This document shows, in pieces, positions 39,335 to 47,986 of a stretch of 47,986 bases of DNA (the stretch's first letter is position 1; each line of letters starts with the position of its first letter). A program made the translations under genes and the position numbers. The notes beneath the pieces were generated by a model. It worked only from the letters and a program-made list of their open reading frames with translations, was not told where the DNA came from and did not search any database. The DNA is from Mnemiopsis leidyi (lineage: Eukaryota; Ctenophora; Tentaculata; Lobata; Bolinopsidae): NCBI GenBank assembly GCA_000226015.1, contig JH152834.1, forward strand, positions 189,271 to 237,256, read 5' to 3'.

Positions 39335-42005
39335 GCGGATTCAGTAGTTGAACTATCACTGATATATATATCACTGCGATTTGGATCATTTACTGCACAA
39401 AAAGATGAAAATGCAACATTTTTCTAATGGCTGTATTTGTAAGAATCGGAGGATGTGATGCGGGCACGTTGTTACAAGCGTATCACATGGACACAAAGTG
39501 TGTCTCGCGTAAAGCGGATAGTTTTTAGTAGAATACGACGCAAGATAATGCACTGTAAATGCAGGCAGGCAGATGTTGCCCGTACACACAGGCACGGATT
39601 ACGGAATGATGAGGAACAAATAGCCGGTATCACAAAGCAGATAGTGCGACCGTATAACCAAGACAAATATCACGTGACAATCTCAATTTCATTAACCGTT
39701 AAAACAACAAATAATGGCAGAACGACGTGCCAACTAGCTGCTCAACAATATAATTATCAGAATTCTCATTAATCATCCTAACAAGGCCCCGAGTTTTGCT
39801 GGCACCCCAGTCCGGACTGAAGCTCCCAGGAAAACTCCTATACCCGAATAAGAGAGAGGAGACCCACACAAACAGACAAACAACTAGACAATCAGACCAC
39901 ACAGGGTGCCCATTATCTACCGGTCTTACGGGAGTCTACCTGCTCGCCCAGCAGCGGTCAAGTGTTCTGCATATCATTGAGACAATCAGGTTATAAGCTT
40001 AAGTATCGCTGATAGTATGGCGGAGGCGGTGAAGAGTAAACCTAGTGGAAGTGCTTGAGAATATCGAGAGGGGGGACAGTTAAACGGAACAGAGTGGAAG
40101 CAGGGAGGTATACTGGTAGCTTAGCGGAGATCATTATAGAACAGTGTCCAGTACAATACAAACTAGAATACTGTAGGCAGTGCGATCTCAATGTATAGGT
40201 CATAGCTGATCACTATGCTGTGATAAAACTACAGCTGAGGATACTCCTTTGTTAATGTCACGTGATGTCCAACAACCATTTCTAATGCCACTAGTTGCCA
40301 GGGTTACACAGTGCAAACTATGTAGTGCTATTCAAGTGAGAGATGAAGTACAAAACCTTGCAGGTGTCCCTAACTCATTGTAATGTAAATATCCGGTGCA
40401 GTAGTCAACCTTGCAACAATGATGGAACTGTTTCACCTGGAAACACCACATTGAAGACACTCAGTCGTGTCACCCAGTAGCAAACAGTGTTAACAATCTG
40501 GTGTGTTAGTGTTACTACGATACTCAGTAACAGTGTTAACAATCTGCCGTGTAACCATGACAACACCATTAGAAAACCATAACAACAGAACATCAGTACA
40601 CTGTTGCATGTTTATGTAGCAGTATCGTCTTGTTATTGACGCGACTAGGAGACAGTTAATGAACATGTAAATGACGGTTTGAATACAGCGGCCTTGCCTA
40701 TAAGTACATACTATGTATAGGACCATATCAACATGGATCTTATGTCGACATTTTTTATGTCTAACAAAATATGTAATTAGGTGTTGCTATCATTAGTGCT
40801 CATATAACCATTAAGCCCCAAGATGGACCATTTAGATTTTTGCCCGCTAAAAATAAAATATCCTGTCGATTAATTTTAAACCTGAACATAATTTCTTTAA
40901 TACAAGATACGAAAGTTAAACAGGCTTCAGCGCGAGCGATAGCTCATAAATGTCTCTTTTGGTGCCTGCCGTTATTTAGAAAAATGCACAGTTATATATG
41001 CATTTGAAAATACACGAATGGCACTCTGCCCAGTACAACAAAATATCGATAATTGAATCTACATGACAAATATTTTAAAATGCCACACGAGCAGTTTTTT
41101 CCAAGTTTTGGCCGTTAAAAATATTGCGTTATTTCGCCAATCCCAGGGACTGACTGCTACTAACCAACTAACGAAACAATTTTTCAGAACGGCAAATCCG
41201 CCGGTTTTTAATACCATTTAGATAAACGTTATTTTAAATTAGCACATCAGCAGAAACTCTAATATAAGAAAGATACGAGGAGAGGGATAGTATCGTTTAT
41301 TATATTCAATTATCATTTGCATTTCTCAGGACAGTCAGGGCAATGCCGTACATTAAATACCGGCACTGAAACAATCAAATATTTGCTTCGCTACAAAACA
41401 ATCGATTTTTGCGTTAGCTCTTCAGATTTATCGGGACAGCTTTTATTAAAAAAAACGGTTATATCCAAGGAATTTTTAAAGCACTCTAATTACTATCTTT
41501 ATGGTAATGGTATGCCGGCTCCTAATCCTAATACAAACCCTGCTTTGATAAAGGCATAATAAGATAATGCATGCATGCACGGGTAGTTAACAATTATATT
41601 TACTTAGGTTCCAGGATATTCATTGTGTAAGGGTAGAAATAACAGGCGACATATCATCAATAAAATGATAAAAAAGAATTCGCATTATTATAAATTATAA
41701 GTATAGAAATAAAAAACTCGAGGATAAAGGATAATGAAGCTGAACTCTGAGGCTCTGTCGTCAGAAAGGAAGAAATACTCTGTTAATGCCAGACGCGCAG
41801 TCATTGTATGAAACGATAAAATTTACAGCCAGTTTAATAGATTAACGCCATATTAACATATTTAACGGCTAAAAGTCCAACGAAAAGGTGTTAATTATTT
41901 AGGACAAGCCAACAAATAGTTAAAGTAGTTAAAGTGGACGAACATATTGTTGAGACCGATTTCATCTTCCCGAAAAAACCATGAAATTCCGTTCTGATAA
42001 TTTAA
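39335..42005. other. intergenic, no gene seen
   Basis: 2.7 kb between the Ly6-like promoter and the THOC1 stop. Frames at 39455-39772 and 41317-41559 show no motifs. A direct repeat around 40483-40555 (acagtgttaacaatctg, two copies) is the only structure noticed. Confidence 0.45.
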
Positions 42006-45000
42006 CTACTTCATTTCATTTTCCGTGCCAGTTTCCTTCTTATACTCCTTGCCAATTAGCATGATAATGTTCTGCAGGTTATCAGTCAGAGTCAAATTCT
42101 TGGTGTTCTGGATGTGCTGAAAGTAAGGTACACTTTGCCGAGCTAGGAGCCGCAAACTGCGCCACACAAACGCTGTCTCGTTAGTTAGATAATACTCCTT
42201 TTCGACCCCGGAATCTGGTTCTAACTGCTCTATCGCATCCTCGAAAAACTTGAACGTCTGAAAATGAATGAATGTAAGTCCACTTTAAGCTAGATAGTAT
42301 TCATAACAATGACATTGATACAGAGCTGAACATGAAGGCATATATTTTAAATTTTTTGAGGTTTCTAGGCACAAGTGAACCTTTCTGTGGTCCTGCACTC
42401 TTGCATTTTCGCATTGGCCATTTACTATAAGCTCCTTTTTCCCTGTTGGCAGGGTTCAAGGATTAGCAGGAATTGCAAACACTGAAGACAGCTTCCTAAG
42501 GTTTCATATGTACATGTATGCATTATTCATATGTACATGTATGCATTATTCATATGTACATGTATGCATTATTCATATGTACATGTATGCATTATTCATA
42601 TGACTTGTACACGAGACCTGCATAGTGTACATGAACTGCAACCCTCAAAACAATTGGTAGTTTCTTAGTGCACCCTATCGGGCGATGCAAATTTATTCTG
42701 AATGTATACATAATTGGAAAATGGGTCGACCCTCAGGGCAGATGGGAAACTCATTGCAGAATTTCTTACACACACATAATTCGTTTGTTGCGTTGTCAGT
42801 GGGGGGGGGGGCTCACCCGCTTAATGCCGCTGCCGCTTTTTCGATTTGGTGACAATGAGCGACAAAAGCGAGAAGAAAAATAACTTCTCATAATACATTA
42901 TGGGAGGGTTAATGTCAATACAAAAGTAGTGCAAGATGACCGCAATGTCCGATTTTACGGCAATACAAAAGTAGTGCAAAATGACCGCAGAAGCAACATA
43001 TATGTTTTAGGGCTTACTTTCGAATATATTAGCGAAATATTGTTTCCATCACATTTACAGGGGAAATTTTGGCAACTTTAGGTCGTAGAGACCTGAGACT
43101 TGTAAACATGCTTTAAATGACCGCAATGGTCAAGTTTATGCATGACTTGTGAAGCAACATATACATATATATATATATAATATGTATAAATATACATACA
43201 TAATATAATATAATATAATATTTAGGGCTTTATTTTGGAGATATTTGCAAAAAACACATTTTCCACTGAAAATTCAAAGGAAGCGCAATGTTAAGTTCGT
43301 AGATTTCTATGGTTAGGTTATAGAGAATTAATGATAGGCGCAAAGTGATCGCAATCAACATGCTTCCTATTCGGCTTATTTCTTGAAGATCTTCCCTAAA
43401 ACATGATCTACCATGAAATTGATTTCAGGTAGAACTACAAATGCCGCTTTTGCCGCTTTCCCAATTTCGCTTCAATGAGCAGCAAAAGCTGTTCGATACA
43501 TTACTGATCAGGCCTTATTAGAAATGTGCAATGGACGTGGTAAATATCCAGATTTGACTGTCAAGTCTAACACAATCGTTTTTTTAAAGTACATGAGTTT
43601 GTTTTCGGCACTAGTATCGCGTCTTTTACTTGTCTGTTCGATCTACCGACTTTTAAAAACGACTTATCAGTTATTACATTTAGGAGCAGACTTAATTAAA
43701 AATTTCTTTCATTTTAAAAGCCTGTAAGATTACAAGACATAAATCAGGACACGACACAAAAGATTGAACCCCGACCCGAAAATACCATTCTCTACAACAA
43801 TTATTTGCAGTAAGCCGTTACCTCGGGTGTAAACTTTCTATCTGAATTTTGGCAAGCAGCCAGATTATCTGGACAAATGTTCCACAGATCAGTCAATGTT
43901 TGGTTACACAAGTCAAACTTATCACTGGATAGATCCATCGCTTTTACGGTCCTCTTGAGGTTTTTCTGCTTTGCTTGAAGTGTCTGGTGGATGGAGAAAC
44001 ATAATTAACATTCAAAATTAAGTCAGAAAAATGAGAGAAGAACTATTTACATTTACGTTAATGTAGGTATCCTGGCAATTTTATCAGAGCTCCAGCAAAT
44101 CAATTTTAATGTTACATTTTAATTTTACATAAACATTTAGGATTTCTAGAAATTTGCACTTACTTTATCTGGTGCTTTGGACAATGAAGGGCATCCCTCA
44201 TTCTTCCATTTACTCCATTTCTCTTCGTACTTTAATATAGACTTAATGTGCTGGACAAACTTGTCGCCCTCCGGAGGGGTATCAGATAATATCGAGTATA
44301 TCTTGTTAGTCGTATCTCGTATCCAGAATTTGCGTGGTTCTGACAATACCTTGATGTGTAGATGAAAGTTCAGGTTTATTTAAATAACTAGCTTAACTTC
44401 AGTAGTCATTAATTTGCCCGCGTTCTATGTTCTAGCACGCAGTTGTTGTCCTAAATATCAATACTGAATATCAATTCCAAATATGCGCGTTTTGACCATG
44501 CGTGAGGATCCACAAAATTTGCATTGCGTGTGACATTAGTTTCATGTGCACATTAGTTTCTGTGCGTTGCTGCGTAGGGTGGGGGAATATGCACTATGCA
44601 GCATCATTATTAGACACGATAAAATTCGGAGAGTTAAAGTAAGGGCCATCGCAGGAAGATCTATTTTGAAAGTGGGACAAAGTGTGAGTAGTTTGGAGGG
44701 GCGATAGTGTATAAGTGAGGAAGCTTGAAAGTAGTTTACAGACAAAGGTCAAAGCACTGTGAGTTGTGAAAGTGAGACAGAGCAAAAGATTAACACGGTA
44801 AAAACAGGGCAGAGATTAATCCGAATCAACGCACCAACTTATTAGGTTTAAACTTGACATCTCCAGTAAGGTACTGAAACAAGGTTAGAATCTGCACAAG
44901 AATGTGGCGTCTGAAGTTGGAGTCCGAAATTTGGAGGGTAAGGAGGCGTTCACTGGTCAGGAATTTGGCGAAGTATGCCTCCTCGTTGGCCACAGGACAA

Positions 45001-45911
45001 CTTCCTTCGTGTTTATAGTTCTCAAATATTCGACATATCTCGTTCACCGTATCTGTAATCAAACAAGATTAATTATTGAACTCATTCAGAAAACTAACAC
45101 AATTAACAGGTTGTTAGCACTAGTCTGACAGACTACAGAACTGCATTTTGCTTTTCAACACAATGTGTTGAAAAGCAACATGTCCTTAAAAGGAATTATA
45201 GGTGTGAGGCACTATAAGAATACAGCAATATGAGAATACAGCTTTCCACGCTTTCTTTACTTCGTGTCGGTCATACTCGCTTATAGTCCAGCCCTAACTT
45301 CGATAAGAAGCAACTGTTTACACAGTGTATGTTTTTAAGTGTACTATCCGTTTATTACCCGATTTACAAACCACAGTAGAAAATTTAGTGGCATATCTGA
45401 AGCCTACCTTCCATTTTCTTCCAGTGAGCATCGTTTGAAATCTGATTTGGGTTTCTGAAGTAGTCCTGTATCGACCACAAAGTTTGGTAGAACAGAAATG
45501 TAACCTGAAGAGTGGAGAGAAATAGCTATAGGAGAGACTGCTATTACTCTAATATAGCTGAGTTGAAGATTAATTGTTTTAGCCGGACATTTCGGAAATA
45601 GCTATTCTTAATCCTAGACCATGGTTATGATATGGTTATGATATCGATTCCCGTATTATAGTTGCGATGGCTGAGCAACCTTATCACGTGCTTATACTAT
45701 AAAGTATACATTTTTTGCCCTTCTTTCCCAAAGTTATAACAGGTACAAACACAATTGCTTGTGTGAACGTATTGCTAAACTTCGTTAACAGCCAAATCCA
45801 ACTCTAACCTCCTTAGAATCAGTTTCCATGGGAGTTTCAGTATTTTCAGAGGAGGTGTTGTACTCTGTGATGTTCTCCAAGTTGAACTGAGACTGTAGGT
45901 TCAAGCCTGAC
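42006..45911 (-). CDS. THOC1: THO complex subunit 1, C-terminal part
   Basis: Minus-strand exons 45911-45809, 45504-45408, 45052-44835, 44349-44164, 43983-43822 and 42257-42006 join in phase to about 338 residues ending at TAG. THOC1 is a core subunit of the nuclear THO/TREX complex, which couples transcription to mRNA export. Family marks are SGLNLQSQFNLENITEYNTS, WSIQDYFRNPNQ, SDSNFRRHILVQILTLFQYL, KWKNEGCPSL, LTDLWNICPDNLAAC and FEDAIEQLEPDSGVEKEYYL. About 190 N-terminal residues expected from the family are missing. Exon 45911 starts with one base of a split codon, so upstream exons exist but were not found by the right edge. The C terminus stops soon after the last conserved block and lacks the death domain of vertebrate THOC1. 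A partial copy of exon 44349-44164 lies 3.1 kb upstream. Confidence 0.92.
42504..42602. repeat. 23-base tandem repeat in a THOC1 intron
   Basis: Four exact copies of tcatatgtacatgtatgcattat at 42504-42595, plus a short partial copy. Each unit is made of overlapping palindromes (catatg, tgtaca, acatgt, atgcat). Confidence 0.95.
42603..43821. other. remainder of the long THOC1 intron
   Basis: Repetitive, non-coding sequence. It has a G run at about 42802-42811. A diverged duplication spans about 42935-43230: gcaatacaaaagtagtgcaa occurs twice, and gaagcaacatata followed by tttagggctt occurs twice. An AT microsatellite is listed separately. No exon is seen. Confidence 0.6.
43160..43222. repeat. 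TA-rich microsatellite
   Basis: Runs of ta/at repeats, then taata repeats (taatataatataatataata). It is intronic in THOC1. Confidence 0.9.
44191..44546. repeat. segmental duplication, source copy over a THOC1 exon
   Basis: This block of about 356 bases is repeated in direct orientation at 47340-47686. It includes most of THOC1 exon 44349-44164 and part of the intron upstream of it. The copies differ by an indel of about seven bases (ttctatgttctagc here, ttctagc there) and a few substitutions. Confidence 0.95.
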
Positions 45912-46204
45912 CTGAACAGAGGATGTGAGTGTCAGCCAGATTAAAGAACAAATCTGGTTAACAGCATGATACATTAACTAAGAACTTATGTAAGCTTATT
46001 AGGTTGTCCCATAAAGATTGACAGTATCAAACTAGGCACGCCAAAAATTAATAGCAAATGGTCAAATAGTTGGGTGGGTGGGGCGAGTGGCATCATTTGC
46101 GCCAATTGATCCACTCAATGGAACTAATGAATGGTCCAAATCGCAATTGGCGCCAATAGCGGTGTTCCATCGGCGACCATTAGATCCATTATAATTGAAG
46201 ATCA
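45912..46204. other. THOC1 upstream intron, no exon seen
   Basis: AT-rich sequence containing a small block with several ggcgccaat-like inverted pieces (46095-46165). The next THOC1 exon expected from the family is not here. Confidence 0.45.
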
Positions 46205-46555
46205 CGACACCGTGGAAGATTATCGGAGTAGAATGCTCCGTCTGCCATCCAGTCAGGGTACTCCTCCAAGGTTTTTATATTCCAGCTGGTGGCGAATGCG
46301 ATAACTCCTTCTCCTCTGTCAGTCTTTCCGTCGTGTAGGACAAAGGTCTCTTCGTGTCAAGGTACAGGTAGGAGGTAGAATGAAGTTTTCGGAGATAGCA
46401 GCTTCGGGGCGTTGAGCGGATCCGGAGGCAGGGGCGCTTCTTCTCTGAACAATCCCAGCAGAGATTCTAGGTTAAGTAGGATCACATCTTCTGTGTAGTG
46501 TCTCCCAAGGTTTCCGATATAAGATTCTTTGTTGCGGAGTGAGGTTGATTTGCAG
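46205..46555 (-). mobile_element. MULE/FLYWCH-type transposase remnant
   Basis: On the minus strand one frame reads RHYTEDVILLNLESLLGLF and on to FYLLPVP. A TGA follows at 46359-46357, after which the same frame continues HEETFVLHDGKTDRGEGVIA, ATSWNIKTLEEYPDW and MADGAFY. The W-x-x-DG-x-F block matches the start of the catalytic region in MULE-like transposases and FLYWCH-associated proteins of invertebrates. The stop and the loss of the rest make it a dead fragment. Confidence 0.55.
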
Positions 46556-46962
46556 CTTCCCGTTTTAAGGGAATCAGGACTTCTAGTCTTGCTGAAGCAC
46601 TCCCTTCAGCTGATTCCTCGATTAGTTATGGGACTGGGTTCCAAGAGTGAGGGAGTAATCTGCTAGGGTTAGGTAGCAGTGACAATTGCACGTCGTTAGA
46701 AGTCCGTACTTCGAGCATCTCCACGTACGTACCGTACGTAGAAGTCAAGGCCGTTACTTACTTAGGTTACTTAGATAAGGGTGACTTCGTAGTAGAAAAG
46801 ACCATCAGATGTCTGATGGACAACCCAATATATGTCACCAGTCACGTGACATGTCTGTTGACGTGGCGTTATTACACATACAAACACTTCATCAGAAACG
46901 ATTGTATAGCAGGCAGTGTGGGCAGTTGTTCTCTCGTATCACTAATTTGCACACCATCACGC
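46556..46962. other. non-coding, between transposon remnants
   Basis: No gene seen. A short palindromic stretch (acgtacgtaccgtacgta) is at about 46721-46740. Confidence 0.5.
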
Positions 46963-47328
46963 GGTAAATAATATCTAGTTACATAACGAGTAAGTGTGAA
47001 GTAATATCTAGTTACATAACGAGTAAGTGTGAAGTAATATCTAGTTACATAACGAGTAAGTGTGAAGTAATATCTAGTTACATAACGATTAAGTGTGAAG
47101 TAATATCTAGTTACATAACGAGTAAGTGTGAAGTAATATCTAGTTACATAACGAGTAAGTGTGAAGTAACATGATTTATGCCTCGAGCGTAGCGAGTGGC
47201 GTAAATCTCATTATTCATCGAAGCCGAAGGCTGAGTTGAATAATGATATGTTTTTAACGAGGGCGGAGCCCGAGTTGAAAACATGTTGTTACTTTGCACT
47301 TATGAGTTATGTAACGATATTATTTACC
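46963..47328. mobile_element. foldback/MITE-like element with amplified left arm
   Basis: The ends are inverted repeats of about 41 bases: left ggtaaataatatctagttac..., right ...gtaacgatattatttacc, alike apart from a 2-base indel and several substitutions. The left arm is expanded into six 33-base units (46969-47166). Inside are three consecutive hairpins with nested GC-rich palindromes: cctcgagcgtagcgagtgg, cattattca...tgaataatg around agccgaaggct, and gtttttaac...ttgaaaac around gggcggagccc. There is no coding capacity. I could not see a clear target-site duplication. It lies ten bases from the duplicated THOC1 exon fragment. Confidence 0.75.
46969..47166. repeat. six 33-base tandem units
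   Basis: Unit taatatctagttacataacg plus agtaagtgtgaag, six copies in a row starting at 46969, 47002, 47035, 47068, 47101 and 47134. Only the fourth differs (gatt for gagt). There are no spacers, so this is not a CRISPR array. Confidence 0.97.
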
Positions 47329-47339
47329 AAGTAAAAATT

Positions 47340-47686
47340 GCATCCCTCATTCTTCCATTTACTCCATTTCTCTTCGTACTTTAATATAGACTTAATGTGC
47401 TGGACAAACTTGTCGCCCTCCGGAGGGGTATCAGATAATATCGAGTATATCTTGTTAGTCGTATCTCGTATCCAGAATTTGCGTGGTTCTGACAATACCT
47501 TGATGTGTAGATGAAAGTTCAGGTTTATTTAAATAACTAGCTTAACTTCAGTAGTCATTAATTTGCCCGCGTTCTAGCACGCATTTGTTGTCCTATATCG
47601 ATACTGAATATCAATTCCAAATATGCGCGTTTTGACCATGCGTGAGGATCCACAAAATTTGCATTGCGTGTGACATTAGTTTCATG
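47340..47686 (-). pseudogene. partial THOC1 exon copy
   Basis: Second copy of the block at 44191-44546. It holds the acceptor (catcaag, exon start at 47498) and most of the exon (SEPRKFWIRDTTNKIYSIL through KWKNEGC). The last 27 exon bases and the donor are missing. Beyond the break the frame runs into new sequence near the foldback element and stops (NFYLVNNIVT then stop). It sits upstream of the known THOC1 exons on the same strand, so it may lie within a THOC1 intron. Confidence 0.85.
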
Positions 47687-47785
47687 AGGAATGTCTCTGT
47701 CAGTAGGCCTTTCGACAAAGTGGTACCATTTGAAAACACCTAAATTGGCCATTTCAAGAAAAAACATAGAATTTTCAGCTCTAAA

Positions 47786-47984
47786 TTGGAGGTGTTCCGC
47801 CCGTACGATTTTCTTCAAACTTTCACAGTATGTTCCTTTTGATCTAAACTATCAGAAAAAGTAAAAAAATTGGGGGTCTATGTGTTAGTTTTCGAGATAC
47901 AACCTCAAACACAAGGAAATATCTAGAAATAAGTACGACTGACCATGGAACAAGCCGATTTGGAGGTGTTCCGACCGTACGATT
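47786..47984. repeat. 25-base direct repeat at right edge
   Basis: ttggaggtgttccgcccgta and following cgatt occurs at 47786-47810 and, with one change, at 47960-47984. The pair is probably part of an interspersed repeat cut by the window end. Confidence 0.8.
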
Positions 47985-47986
47985 GT

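Noticed and set aside
39455..39772. 105-residue plus-strand open frame
   Set aside because: It shows no domain and overlaps equally long frames on the other strand.
46969..47166. CRISPR-like regular repeat
   Set aside because: The units are directly adjacent with no spacers, in a eukaryotic intron or intergenic context.

Overview
This is a eukaryotic, AT-rich nuclear window from an invertebrate metazoan. The genes are split by GT-AG introns of about 75 to 3,300 bases, and the families are animal ones: TRPM-like and ankyrin TRP channels, an XK-related protein, ShKT and Ly6/uPAR secreted modules, a PRDM factor and THO complex subunit 1. A cnidarian or similar early-branching animal fits best, but that is inference. 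No rRNA, tRNA or CRISPR array was found. There is one assembly gap at 37189-37453.

Layout: 1-7083 holds a 10-exon TRPM-like channel on the plus strand. A small secreted-protein gene is nested antisense in one of its introns and has one in-frame TGA. At 8625-9179 an intronless UBA-like protein on the minus strand is divergent from a 13-exon ankyrin-repeat TRP channel at 9771-14710. A two-exon unknown gene on the minus strand follows (15453-16145), then a two-exon XK-related membrane protein (17621-19378). A four-exon Cys-rich unknown gene on the minus strand (20681-22598) and a four-exon ShKT protein (23924-25395) come next. A seven-exon PR-domain zinc-finger gene runs from 27847 to 34541.

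From 35276 to 39269 a six-exon Ly6/uPAR-type GPI-anchored protein lies on the minus strand. Its large intron contains a transposon-like segment with a PHD-finger ORF and the assembly gap. From 42006 to 45911 lies the C-terminal part of THOC1 on the minus strand. Its upstream exons were not found. The upstream sequence carries a MULE/FLYWCH-type remnant, a foldback element with an amplified inverted repeat, and a partial copy of a THOC1 exon.

There is no operon-like functional unit. The two TRP channels are adjacent on the same strand, and several other genes encode membrane or secreted proteins, but I see no evidence that they form one system. The most interesting signals are structural: a tandemly duplicated splice donor that stays in frame in the TRP S6 helix, the in-frame TGA in the nested gene, minisatellites abutting two PRDM splice acceptors, and the foldback element next to the duplicated THOC1 exon.
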